Positions 18,684 to 26,911 of a stretch of 64,000 nucleotides of DNA are shown piece by piece. The notes beneath the pieces are model-generated. The model did not search any database, was not told the DNA's origin, and was given only the letters and a program-made list of their open reading frames with translations. This stretch comes from Salinispira pacifica (GTDB lineage Bacteria > Spirochaetota > Spirochaetia > DSM-27196 > Salinispiraceae). A program made the translations under genes and the position numbers. Within the stretch, counting starts at the first letter, position 1. Each line of letters starts with the position of its first letter. The stretch spans positions 1,341,501-1,405,500 of the forward strand of contig NC_023035.1 in assembly GCF_000507245.1 (NCBI RefSeq), written 5' to 3'.

Positions 18684-19682
18684 ATGAAGATATGCATATT
18701 GGACGGACATACCATGAATCCCGGCGATCTGAGCTGGGATCCGGTTGCCAAACTGGGCGACCTCCATATATATCCCCGGATGAAGGCTGCGGATGTGGTG
18801 ACCCGTGCCGCAGACGCTGAAGTGATTCTCACCAATAAGGTGCCCATCGGACGGGATATGATGGATTTGCTTACCCGGCTGAAATATATCGGAGTACTGG
18901 CCACCGGGTATAACACTGTTGACAGCGCGTATGCCCATCAGCTTGGATTACCGGTGACCAATATCCCCGGATATTCCCGTGATTCGGTTGCACAGATGGT
19001 GTTTGCATATATTCTTCACGTAACCAATATGGTCTGGGACTACAACAATTCGGTGAAAAACGGAGACTGGGAAACATCGGCTGATTTCTCCTACATCCGT
19101 ACTGCTCCGGTTGAACTCAGCGGGAAAACCCTGGGAATTATAGGCTACGGTGACATCGGCAGGAAGCTGGGGGAAATGGCCCGGGCTTTCGGCATGGAGG
19201 TGCTCATTTCCCGGAAGCAGGACGGGACGCTCCCCGGGGGATCCCAGGATGATATTAATCTGGGCCGGGTTCATGCGGTGCCCATGGAAGAGCTTTTCGA
19301 GCGCAGCAGTTTCATTTCCCTTCATACTCCCCTGAACTCCCATACCAGAGAGATGGTGGATTCGTCCCTTCTGAGCAGGATCAAACCGGGAACCGTACTG
19401 CTGAATACTTCAAGGGGCGGGGTAATTCACGAGGAGTCAGTCCTTGATGCCCTGGATGACGGAAAGCTGATCTGCTACGCCGCTGACGTGTATGACCAGG
19501 AGCCGCCTAAACCTGCCTCAGCACTGATCCATCATCCCAAGACGCTGTTCACGCCCCATATTGCCTGGGCCAGCCGTGATGCCAGGGAACGGGCGATCCG
19601 GATAGCCGCAGACAATATTCAGGCCTGGATGGACGGAAAGCCGGTGAATGTGGTGAACGACGTGCAGCGGGGCAGGGTGTAG
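18684..19682 (+). CDS. D-2-hydroxyacid dehydrogenase (glycerate dehydrogenase-like)
   Basis: The 332-residue protein has the family layout: an N-terminal substrate domain, the Rossmann motif in GIIGYGDIGRKLGEMA (about 153-168), and catalytic Arg in LLNTSRGG, Glu in DVYDQEPP and His in TPHIAWAS. It would reduce a 2-keto acid such as hydroxypyruvate with NAD(P)H. The close ILDG-TMNPGDLSW start resembles glycerate dehydrogenase (HprA). TATACT at 18672-18677 ends six bases before the ATG, and there is no Shine-Dalgarno, so the mRNA is probably leaderless. Confidence 0.88.
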   Translation: MKICILDGHTMNPGDLSWDPVAKLGDLHIYPRMKAADVVTRAADAEVILTNKVPIGRDMMDLLTRLKYIGVLATGYNTVDSAYAHQLGLPVTNIPGYSRDSVAQMVFAYILHVTNMVWDYNNSVKNGDWETSADFSYIRTAPVELSGKTLGIIGYGDIGRKLGEMARAFGMEVLISRKQDGTLPGGSQDDINLGRVHAVPMEELFERSSFISLHTPLNSHTREMVDSSLLSRIKPGTVLLNTSRGGVIHEESVLDALDDGKLICYAADVYDQEPPKPASALIHHPKTLFTPHIAWASRDARERAIRIAADNIQAWMDGKPVNVVNDVQRGRV

Positions 19683-19717
19683 TACACTCCCTCAGCTAAG
19701 CTCCCTATACTCCTATG

Positions 19718-20422
19718 TTACGCCGGGGAATAGCAGAGATAGTCACAAAACTCCCTGGGGAGAACTATTTCTTCCATAGACTGGACGTTGTCCTGCCTCT
19801 GAAAATCTACCAGTAAACCATCTTCCTTCCTGCTTTTCACGGTGAATCTGTCGCCTAAATGGATTTCATGCTCGTGAATGTATTTCAGCAGCCCTTCCTT
19901 CTCTTCGCCCTCTTCGGTGATGCGTGAAAATATCCCGGATTCCCCTTCCTCTGCCCCGGAAATTTGGGGATAAGCAAGGATTTTTTCTTCGTCATCTGTT
20001 CCGGGGATGGGGTTGCCGTGGGGACAGGTCTGGGGTTTGCCCAGGGCTTTGAACATCCTTTCCTCAAAAATGTCAGAGATATTGTTTTGCAGTCGCTTCG
20101 CTTCTATATCAATTTCATCCCAGGTGAATCCAAGATGATCCATGAGAAAATGTTCAAGCAGATAATGACGGCGGAGCATTTTTACGGCAAACCGTGAACC
20201 CCTTTCGGTCATTTGTATGTGGGAATATCTTTCCTGGGTGATCAGATCCAGTTTTTTCAATCTGTTGACCGCCTGGCTCACAGCAGGTCTGCTTACATCC
20301 AGCCAGTCAGCCAGTTTCGAGTTCGATACATGACCGTGATCTCGGTTGATCAGGTAAATGGCAGAAAGGTAATCGCTTGCTGCGGGAAACGTCTGTAAAA
20401 TATCTTCAAATTCCATATCCAT
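19718..20422 (-). CDS. DtxR/MntR-family metal-dependent transcriptional regulator
   Basis: The 234-residue protein has an N-terminal winged helix (SNSKLADWLDVSRPAVSQAVNRLKKLDLI), then the dimerisation/metal domain with RHYLLEHFLMDHLGFTWDEID, EAKRLQNNISD and CPHGNPIPG, and a C-terminal FeoA/SH3-like domain. It should repress iron or manganese uptake genes when metal is bound. The start is ATG 20422 or 20416; a TATATT lies six bases before 20422, with no Shine-Dalgarno, which points to a leaderless message. A longer upstream frame has no support. No metal transporter adjoins it. Confidence 0.9.
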   Translation of the reverse strand: MDMEFEDILQTFPAASDYLSAIYLINRDHGHVSNSKLADWLDVSRPAVSQAVNRLKKLDLITQERYSHIQMTERGSRFAVKMLRRHYLLEHFLMDHLGFTWDEIDIEAKRLQNNISDIFEERMFKALGKPQTCPHGNPIPGTDDEEKILAYPQISGAEEGESGIFSRITEEGEEKEGLLKYIHEHEIHLGDRFTVKSRKEDGLLVDFQRQDNVQSMEEIVLPREFCDYLCYSPA

Positions 20423-20620
20423 TTTCAAAATATATACGGAAATTGCTTTTATGCACAGCGTTTTCACCTGAATCTGCCAAATTCCAGTGTTTCCATACCC
20501 TGTGTGACAGTAGCAGCTTCCTTCCAGATTCCCGCTGTGTTGGCGCAGAAGGAATGCTGGGCTATAATACAAGAAACGGATCGCCTTACGCGCTCCCGAT
20601 ACATCTTCCCGGAGGTTTTC

Positions 20621-21115
20621 ATGAATTGGGCACATAATAACAGGCTGAGATTTCTTCCGCTCCTGCTGTTGATGCTGGGAGTTCTGTCTGTTTCCCCCTC
20701 CCTGCATGCATCAGGGACAAGCGAAGAGTCGGATGAAAACCTTAGAATCTCCGTACCCCAGGGGCCGGAGATACCCAGGCTTCCAGCCAGGCTTCATAAT
20801 CAGGATGATTTTCGACTGGTTCTGAATGCCTTTGATGAATTAATACGTCAGACTGACCCGATCATCGAATCGGTGGTTTTCAATGGAGTGGATGCCAACA
20901 CCGTTCCCCTGGAAAGGCTCAGGGAAGCGACTCAGTGGTGGAAAGAGTATCTCTCGGATCTGTCGATACAGGCTGAAAATCCACGGCTGGGCGCCGGAGA
21001 TATTGACACCTTTTTATCCGATCTCATCAGTAAGGACCGTCAGCTCCAGGAGCAGCTGGACAGACTCAATCAGGTAATTGAATTGGAAAACCGGGCTGCG
21101 GAAGATTCTGAGTGA
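20621..21115 (+). CDS. Exported protein of unknown function
   Basis: The 164-residue protein has a signal peptide (NNRLRFLPLLLLMLGVLSVSPSLHAS). The mature part is mostly alpha-helical, with a proline-rich PQGPEIPRLPARL start and a C-terminal coiled-coil-like stretch (KDRQLQEQLDRLNQVIELENR). GGAGG seven bases before the ATG fixes the start at 20621. It ends one base before the convergent sensor gene. No family is recognised. Confidence 0.7.
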   Translation: MNWAHNNRLRFLPLLLLMLGVLSVSPSLHASGTSEESDENLRISVPQGPEIPRLPARLHNQDDFRLVLNAFDELIRQTDPIIESVVFNGVDANTVPLERLREATQWWKEYLSDLSIQAENPRLGAGDIDTFLSDLISKDRQLQEQLDRLNQVIELENRAAEDSE

Positions 21116-21116
21116 T

Positions 21117-22307
21117 TCAACGGTAAATAACCAGCAGGTAATCCTCTTGATCCTGATTCCCGTCCTGTCTATTTCGGCTGATACTGTGATCCCTGCTGAA
21201 CCTGGTGATGGGAGTAATATAGCATTCAAAGTGCTCTGCGGTATCCGTGTAGAGGGTAAAACGGCCTCTGCTCAGCCGCCCGCTGTCCCGGGCCTCCTCA
21301 AAGATTCTGTTCAGTTCAGAACTTCTCACATAGCTGAGCATGCTTGAGCCCGTGAGGCGGCGTGTGCTTGCATCCAGAAGTGTATCTTCGCGGAAATCAG
21401 AATCATGAAGCTCCGATTCACGTTTCATGAGAAAACGTGCAGCCGGAATATTGTGCTGAATAATAATTTGATGACGGTCCAATACCATCACCACATCCTT
21501 CTGAAGATTAAACACTCTCTGGAGCTCTTCTCTCTGACGGTTCAGGTCTGTTATTTGATGTTTCAGTGCCTTGGCCATCTTTTTCATCGCCCTTGCAATG
21601 CTTGCAAACTCATAGGGCCGGAGAATATAGAGATCCAGCTCCCATTCTCCACGTTCAATATCTTCCGCGGCTGATAGGATCTTGGACAAGGGTTTCTGAA
21701 TCGCCCGTAATTGGGTGATTATCACGATGATGGATAAGCTGATAATTATACCGCTGATAATAGCGATTACCCGGTAGCTGTTGGCCAATAGCTCTTCCGT
21801 CTGGGTGAGTCTGGAGGCGGTCCTTATAACCAGCTGCTCACCGGAAAACTCCGACGGGGGAGCCAGCGGCCGGGCGAAATACATCAGGTCCGCATTGAGG
21901 GTGGAGCTGTATCTTGTGGTATGATCTTCCCGTCCAAGCAACGCGGAGCTGATCTCCGGCCTGAGGGCGTGATTATCCATCTCTGAGGGTTGAGCCCAGT
22001 TATCGGCGATAACCGTACCGTCCTCCTGAATTACGGTGATCCGTATATCCGCCTGATCTGCAAGTTTGCTGGTATAATCCTGGGCCCAGTCCGGAGAGTT
22101 CCCCTCTCTGTCCTGGAATTCAGTGAGAAATGCGGCAGAGAAAAATTGAGCAGAGGCTTCAAGAATTCTCCGGGTTTCTCTGAGGGTATTTGAGCGTATG
22201 ACCCCTGTGAGAAAAATACTGATTAGTACCATGCTCAGCAGGGTAATAAGAGGTAGAATTATAAAACTTCTTCGAAGGCCCTGGGTCCGGCCGAATCCGT
22301 ACAACAT
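21117..22307 (-). CDS. Membrane sensor with HAMP and PAS domains but no kinase core
   Basis: The 396-residue protein has a membrane segment (about 14-37), a periplasmic Cache/PhoR-like domain, a second membrane segment (about 178-203), a HAMP linker, a short coiled coil (LKHQITDLNRQREELQRV) and a PAS domain (about VFNLQKDVVMVLDRHQ to the end). It stops where a PhoR-type kinase would continue into its histidine phosphotransfer helix. No HisKA or ATPase domain follows. It may be an orphan sensor or the remnant of a kinase. Its promoter has a TACAGT nine bases before the ATG and no Shine-Dalgarno. Confidence 0.75.
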   Translation of the reverse strand: MLYGFGRTQGLRRSFIILPLITLLSMVLISIFLTGVIRSNTLRETRRILEASAQFFSAAFLTEFQDREGNSPDWAQDYTSKLADQADIRITVIQEDGTVIADNWAQPSEMDNHALRPEISSALLGREDHTTRYSSTLNADLMYFARPLAPPSEFSGEQLVIRTASRLTQTEELLANSYRVIAIISGIIISLSIIVIITQLRAIQKPLSKILSAAEDIERGEWELDLYILRPYEFASIARAMKKMAKALKHQITDLNRQREELQRVFNLQKDVVMVLDRHQIIIQHNIPAARFLMKRESELHDSDFREDTLLDASTRRLTGSSMLSYVRSSELNRIFEEARDSGRLSRGRFTLYTDTAEHFECYITPITRFSRDHSISRNRQDGNQDQEDYLLVIYR

Positions 22308-22403
22308 TCGGAAAGAACTGTATCAGCGGCTGATGTGAGTGTCTATAACTTTATGCAGAATCTATATACAGATATTCAATCTTCATACAGATGTATGCAG
22401 GGG

Positions 22404-23222
22404 TCAGAGAATTCTGAAATTCTCCCAGTATCCCTGTCTGGATTGAAATTCCAGGGGAGGTTTTTCCAACTCTCTGAGATAAAAATACCCCAGCCGGCAG
22501 AGAACAGGGGCTGCGGAAATGGACCGTCCCAGAGGTTCACATAGGCTGATTCCCCCGCGAAGCCGATCCTCAGCCATGCTTAGGTAACGCACTGCACCCT
22601 GCTCATGATACCAGCTGCAGGCAATAATCCCTTTCATGAGAATTCGCATGCTGTGGATATATTTCTGGGTATCCTGGGTGAGGGGAAGAATTCGGTTCAG
22701 ACTGGATCGGAAGTTTTGGAAAATCTCCACAAATTCCGGTTCATATTCGCCGGCCCAGAACTCCATCCCCTGAATGATCCGATAGTTTCGCTGGTGCATG
22801 GCCTGATTTGCATAGACCTTTTTCCGGTACACCGCCTTCTGGAAATACTGCTGGGATAATATATGGAATTTCATCCCCGGAGAGATGCTGAACTGGTAGC
22901 CCAGTTCCTTCAGGAGACGGTGACCCGGTACCGTATGGGGTGAGGCGGCTGTGCCGTACACAGCAGTTGAACTCTGCTGCTGCCGGAAGCGCTGCAGGGC
23001 CTGCTCATACACTTCCTGCACTCTTATAAACAGTTCCCCATCCTGATTGTGAAGATCAGGATGGGTTGATTTACTGAGAATCCGGTATATGAGTTTCAGT
23101 TCCTGAAAGCTGTAGCTGCGGTTCTCCCGGATGGTTTCAAGAAGCTGAATTATCCGGGATCGTGAAAGCCGTTGGGATTCATCGGTATAGGCTTCCGGGC
23201 CGCCGGACTGGGAGTCCTTCAT
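22404..23222 (-). CDS. Protein with a degenerate J-domain-like N-terminus
   Basis: In this 272-residue protein, residues about 22-85 (RIIQLLETIRENRSYSFQELKLIYRIL-SKSTHPDLHNQD, then FIRVQEVYEQALQRF) follow the helix order of a J-domain, with HPD at the tip. The C-terminal 180 residues are unrecognised and probably helical. A DnaK co-chaperone role is possible but unproven. The start is ten bases after deoD, and the sensor gene follows, so the three may be cotranscribed. Confidence 0.65.
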   Translation of the reverse strand: MKDSQSGGPEAYTDESQRLSRSRIIQLLETIRENRSYSFQELKLIYRILSKSTHPDLHNQDGELFIRVQEVYEQALQRFRQQQSSTAVYGTAASPHTVPGHRLLKELGYQFSISPGMKFHILSQQYFQKAVYRKKVYANQAMHQRNYRIIQGMEFWAGEYEPEFVEIFQNFRSSLNRILPLTQDTQKYIHSMRILMKGIIACSWYHEQGAVRYLSMAEDRLRGGISLCEPLGRSISAAPVLCRLGYFYLRELEKPPLEFQSRQGYWENFRIL

Positions 23223-23232
23223 GGAAAGAAGA

Positions 23233-23931
23233 TTATGCCAGTGCCAGGGCCAGTTCTGCCATCGCCCCCATACCTTTTTCCCTGTCCTGAAGAATATCGT
23301 GGCTGCTGTCCAGCAGACTGTCGCTTACCGTGAGAATACTCAGCGCTTTTTTTCCGTAGGAGGCAGCCAGGGTGTACAGTTCTGCACTTTCCATTTCAAT
23401 TCCCAGCACAGCGTATGAAGCCCACAGCTTCCACTCCTCAGGATGGGAATCATAAAAGCTGTCGGTGGAGAGAATATTGCCCACGTGGACGTCCAGTCCC
23501 CGATCTCTGGCCGTAGTGTATGCCTTGCTGAGAAGGGTGAAATCTGAAATTGCGGCGAAATCAAGATTGTTGAAGCGCCGGCGGTTCATGTTTCCGTTGG
23601 TGCAGGCTCCCTGGGCGAGAATGATCTGATTCACCTTTACATGCTCCTGGATGGATCCGCAGCTGCCGATTCTGATGATCTGTTCCACTCCGTAATCCCG
23701 GTAGAGTTCATTGGCATAGATGGAAAGAGAAGCCTGTCCCATACCGGAACCCATGAAACTCACCCGTTTTCCCTTATATTCTCCGCTGAGACAGTACATT
23801 CCCCGCAAATCGCTTACTGTTTCCGGGTTCTCCAGATATTTTTCGGCAAAATACTTGGCTCTGAGCGGATCTCCGGGAAATAATACCGTAGGTGCAATTT
23901 TTCCTGCTTCCGCATTGATATGAATACTCAT
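23233..23931 (-). CDS. deoD: Purine nucleoside phosphorylase, DeoD type
   Basis: The 232-residue protein has the hexameric DeoD layout: HINAEAGKIAPTVLFPGDPLRAKY, the phosphate site GSGMGQASLSIYANEL, IIRIGSCGSI, VLGIEMESAELYT for nucleoside ribose binding, and SILTVSDSLL with the catalytic Asp. It cleaves purine (deoxy)nucleosides with phosphate in the cytosol for salvage. GGAGG seven bases upstream supports the start at 23931. Confidence 0.95.
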   Translation of the reverse strand: MSIHINAEAGKIAPTVLFPGDPLRAKYFAEKYLENPETVSDLRGMYCLSGEYKGKRVSFMGSGMGQASLSIYANELYRDYGVEQIIRIGSCGSIQEHVKVNQIILAQGACTNGNMNRRRFNNLDFAAISDFTLLSKAYTTARDRGLDVHVGNILSTDSFYDSHPEEWKLWASYAVLGIEMESAELYTLAASYGKKALSILTVSDSLLDSSHDILQDREKGMGAMAELALALA

Positions 23932-24018
23932 GTTATTCCTCCGTTTTTCGGCGGGCGGTCTCAGTGCCGGCGATTTTCTTCATCCGGCTGAAAGCCATTC
24001 TCCGCCTGTAGTGTAGAA

Positions 24019-24927
24019 TTATGTAATCTCCGCCTCTTCTGTATCGCCGCCCTGGGAATCGCCACCCTGGGCATTGTAGCTCTGGGAATCGCCGTTCTCC
24101 CCTCCATCCTCACGGGGCGGATCACCGGTTCTTTCCTCGATCATTCTGATCATGGGAAGAAGCAAATCTGTCAGTGCCGGGGAGAACTGTAGTTCCGCAG
24201 TCAGCAGTTTGACGCCTTCTTGGTGGGTGTCCTGGATTGTTCCGGTTATGGCGGCCTGTACAAGAAAAGAACCCTGGGACCATACAACTTCCAGTGAGAG
24301 CTGTTCAATACCGTTATTCAGGGCAGGGGCGAGACTTTTGGATATATAGAGACTGCACGTGGTAAGCCCGATCTCCTTTACCAGACATCTGTATCGACCG
24401 CTTCCGGGAATTATCAGGTGAAGGGCGGAACTGATTTCTGCCTGCTGGAGCAGCCTTGTTGGGATCCCTGTTCTACTCTCTTTCCTAGCCTCCCATGCCT
24501 GTTCAAGTTCTTCATAGAGCTGGAACAGGTCAATGAGAATAGTTTTGAAATCATCTGAGGGAGACAGGATCTTCAGGTCTACCAAAACTGCGTTTCCTGC
24601 TCCGTTTCCGCTGTGTATCTGTTTGATGAGTATTTTCAGAAATAATCCGATTTCATGGGAAAATCTGGGTGATACAAAACGCATTCGGAGCTGCTGAGGA
24701 CTCTCCTTCATTGATTCCAATAACGCAATTTCCCGTTCGCTCATGCTTAAAAGAATTTTTCCCGATGTAAATCCGATTTTTACCGGTACGGCATACAGAA
24801 AAAAATCCTTGAGCTTGATGAAGGTATGCCGTTTTTTCAGACCCATCCTGTGAATCAGGTAACTGTCGAGTTTCAATTCGCTAGTACCGTAAGCAGCCTC
24901 GTATTTCCGTATAAATGCCTGATCCAT
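24019..24927 (-). CDS. Unrecognised spirochaetal protein, possibly PilZ-like
   Basis: This 302-residue soluble protein has no signal peptide. Its N-terminal 110 residues (IHRMGLKKRHTFIKLKDFFLYAVPVKIGF onward) and the central beta-rich part (YRCLVKEIGLTTCSLYISKS) resemble the split beta-barrel arrangement of PilZ-type proteins, but I do not see a clear RxxxR motif, so this is a guess. The tail is a low-complexity Gly-Asp-Ser-Gln stretch encoded by short imperfect DNA repeats (about 24048-24105). ATG 24927 has TATACT six bases upstream and no Shine-Dalgarno; a GTG two codons earlier is the alternative. Confidence 0.55.
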   Translation of the reverse strand: MDQAFIRKYEAAYGTSELKLDSYLIHRMGLKKRHTFIKLKDFFLYAVPVKIGFTSGKILLSMSEREIALLESMKESPQQLRMRFVSPRFSHEIGLFLKILIKQIHSGNGAGNAVLVDLKILSPSDDFKTILIDLFQLYEELEQAWEARKESRTGIPTRLLQQAEISSALHLIIPGSGRYRCLVKEIGLTTCSLYISKSLAPALNNGIEQLSLEVVWSQGSFLVQAAITGTIQDTHQEGVKLLTAELQFSPALTDLLLPMIRMIEERTGDPPREDGGENGDSQSYNAQGGDSQGGDTEEAEIT

Positions 24928-25027
24928 AATCACAGTATATCAGATTCAGGTAGGGATGCCATAATTTATCGGATACAGTTTGCTTTTTCATGGCGCGGAT
25001 TTGTATATTAATCCTGAGGTAAATACT

Positions 25028-25747
25028 ATGAAAAACCTTTCTAAAAAGAACCATGCGCTGTTCCGTCTTCCAAGGCTGATGGTAATTGCCGTCTGCCTGT
25101 TACTTGCCCCGGCCCTGTTTGCATCAGGAGGGGAGGAGAGCCGGGAGTCAGACAGCGGGCAACATAGAGCCCCGGAGGTGGATTATATGAAAGATATTCC
25201 TGAAAACCATGAAATAGCGACCCTGGGTGGAGGCTGTTTCTGGTGTGTAGAAGCGGTATACGAGCCCATCGAGGGCGTCTACGGTGCCGTTTCCGGCTAT
25301 GCAGGGGGAGAACTGGAAAATCCCAGCTATCAGCAAATAAGCACCGGAAGAACCGGCCACGCTGAAGTAGTACAGCTTTACTATGATCCTGAAAAGATCA
25401 GCTATGAGCAGGTATTGAAACTGTTTTTCAAGGCACATAACCCTACAACTCCCGACAGACAGGGACTTGATGTGGGCCCCCAATACAGGTCAATAATTCT
25501 CACCCATGATGACTCCCAGGCTGAAACCGCACGGAAGGTGATGAAGGAAGCCCAGGAGGACTGGCCCGATCCCATTGTAACGGAGATTGAACCGCTTACC
25601 GCATTCTATCCTGCGGAGGAATATCATCAGGATTTCTATGAAAAAAATCCCAACTACGGATACTGTGCCGCCGTGATCCGTCCCAAAATGGAAAAGCTGG
25701 GCCTTGAAGGTGAAGACAAGATCAACGTACTTGAGCTTGATCTGTAA
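25028..25747 (+). CDS. msrA: Exported peptide methionine sulfoxide reductase MsrA
   Basis: The 239-residue protein has a signal peptide (LMVIAVCLLLAPALFAS) followed by a complete MsrA domain. The catalytic motif is GGGCFWCVEAVYEPIEGV. Other family landmarks are GYAGGELENPSY, GHAEVVQLYYDPEKISYEQVL, and EEYHQDFYEKNPN. It reduces Met-S-sulfoxide in proteins, here in the periplasm. The lipobox position lacks Cys, so it is not a lipoprotein. GAGGT upstream supports the start. A strong terminator follows at 25767. Confidence 0.93.
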   Translation: MKNLSKKNHALFRLPRLMVIAVCLLLAPALFASGGEESRESDSGQHRAPEVDYMKDIPENHEIATLGGGCFWCVEAVYEPIEGVYGAVSGYAGGELENPSYQQISTGRTGHAEVVQLYYDPEKISYEQVLKLFFKAHNPTTPDRQGLDVGPQYRSIILTHDDSQAETARKVMKEAQEDWPDPIVTEIEPLTAFYPAEEYHQDFYEKNPNYGYCAAVIRPKMEKLGLEGEDKINVLELDL

Positions 25748-25766
25748 TATGAAGCCGGGAGAGCCT

Positions 25767-25796
25767 GCCCCGGGATTGTTCCCGGGGCTTTTTTTT
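25767..25796 (+). terminator. Rho-independent terminator of msrA, overlapping the next promoter
   Basis: GCCCCGGG at 25767-25774 pairs with CCCGGGGC at 25781-25788 across the loop ATTGTT, followed by eight T. The loop and 3' arm also supply the -35 box (TTGTTC, 25776-25781) of the downstream promoter. Confidence 0.9.
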
Positions 25797-25804
25797 GGTA
25801 TAAG
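25776..25804 (+). promoter_or_regulatory. Promoter of the 169-residue hypothetical gene
   Basis: TTGTTC at 25776-25781 and TATAAG at 25799-25804 are 17 bases apart. The ATG at 25810 is five bases after the -10 box, so the transcript should start at the ATG or within a base or two of it. Confidence 0.55.
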
Positions 25805-25809
25805 CAGAT

Positions 25810-26319
25810 ATGACCAGCAGCGATACGGGGCACAGCTCACGACAAATCCTTGAAAAATACTACGGAAACGATCTGCATATTATCGGCAGTGCCGAACTTG
25901 CCGTGGTGAAGAACGGAAGACCGGCTCAGACCCGCTGGGGTGTATGCTTCATTTCCGGGTCGCCGGATTCACCGGTCCTGGTTCATTTTGCCTTCGATAA
26001 GCAGGACTGGGTGGAATCCCTCACCGGAAACAGAAGGGAGCCCGTGGATACTTCGTTGGAAATTCCTCTTTCAAGTGCCCGGTTGCTGTATGCGGAAAAA
26101 CCGGGATTCCTGAAGCGCCTTCTGGGCTCGGATGTGGGAATGGTTGAACTTGCCTCTGACCAGGCAAAGACCGTCCGATTTCGTTCTGGAAAAGGCGAAA
26201 CTCTGATGGTGGAAGCTGAGCGCTTCGGGTTTAACGTGGAATCCGTCAAGGCGTTTACCCGTCATCTTCTTGAGTATCTTCCTTCCGGGAATTCTCCTCT
26301 CCACATGCCGAAGGAATAA
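25810..26319 (+). CDS. Hypothetical soluble protein
   Basis: The protein has 169 residues with no signal peptide. The N-terminal half contains ELAVVKNGRPAQTRWGVCFISGSPDSPVLVHFAF, a beta-rich stretch; the C-terminal half ends in a helical KAFTRHLLEYLPSG. I do not recognise the family. It has no Shine-Dalgarno; the promoter ends five bases before the start. Its 3' end overlaps the convergent uspA-type gene by 65 bases. Confidence 0.65.
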   Translation: MTSSDTGHSSRQILEKYYGNDLHIIGSAELAVVKNGRPAQTRWGVCFISGSPDSPVLVHFAFDKQDWVESLTGNRREPVDTSLEIPLSSARLLYAEKPGFLKRLLGSDVGMVELASDQAKTVRFRSGKGETLMVEAERFGFNVESVKAFTRHLLEYLPSGNSPLHMPKE

Positions 26320-26782
26320 CCATCACCGGACAGCATGCGTCTGCAACAACCCCTTCGGAAACCGAGCCTAAAATTACCCTTCTTAATGGATTGTGCCCGT
26401 GACTTCCGATCATAATCAAATCAGCGTCCAGCTTATCAGCCTGTTCGAGAATGGTTTCCACCACCGGTCCCTGTTTGAGGACAGCGGAAACCCGGATATC
26501 TTCACCCTTCAGGTTCTTTACATAGGAAGTTAATTGTTCGTGCTCGTTTTCCAGTTCCTGTTTTATGACTTCCATTACGCCCTCATCGCTATAGTACATC
26601 GGCATGCCTGCACCCAGAATATCCTGAGAACCCAGGTTATAGCCTATATACAGGTCCCGTACGGCGGTGGCAACATGGAGAAGGGTAAGATCCGCATCAA
26701 ATTTCATGGCCTGTTCTCTGGCATAGTTTACAATTATATTTGATACCGGCGTGAAATCCAGGGCGACTAATATGTTTTTCAT
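26255..26782 (-). CDS. Universal stress protein, UspA family
   Basis: The 175-residue protein has the Usp fold: MKNILVALDFTPVSNIIVNYA at the start, LLHVATAV, and the ATP-binding signature MIGSHGHNPLRRVILGSVSEGVV near residues 127-150. The GxxGH-x9-GS pattern predicts nucleotide binding. A highly acidic and basic tail (EENSRKEDTQEDDG) extends past the usual end and lies in the overlap with the convergent gene. AGGAGG upstream and a TACAAT -10 box give a normal leader. Confidence 0.9.
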   Translation of the reverse strand: MKNILVALDFTPVSNIIVNYAREQAMKFDADLTLLHVATAVRDLYIGYNLGSQDILGAGMPMYYSDEGVMEVIKQELENEHEQLTSYVKNLKGEDIRVSAVLKQGPVVETILEQADKLDADLIMIGSHGHNPLRRVILGSVSEGVVADACCPVMVIPSACGEENSRKEDTQEDDG

Positions 26783-26852
26783 ACTGTCCTCCTGAATTCA
26801 ATTGTAGCAGATAAGAAGGTTTGTGCAACATGAAACACTCAACGGATGTCAT

Positions 26853-26888
26853 GTTGATATGCGCCACCGGGTTGATATGCGCCACCGG
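26853..26888. repeat. Two tandem copies of an 18-bp unit
   Basis: GTTGATATGCGCCACCGG occurs at 26853-26870 and again, perfectly, at 26871-26888. It lies in the gap between the uspA-type gene and the small membrane protein gene. No function is apparent. Confidence 0.85.
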
Positions 26889-26911
26889 CACCGGCATCTG
26901 CAGCCTGCAAT

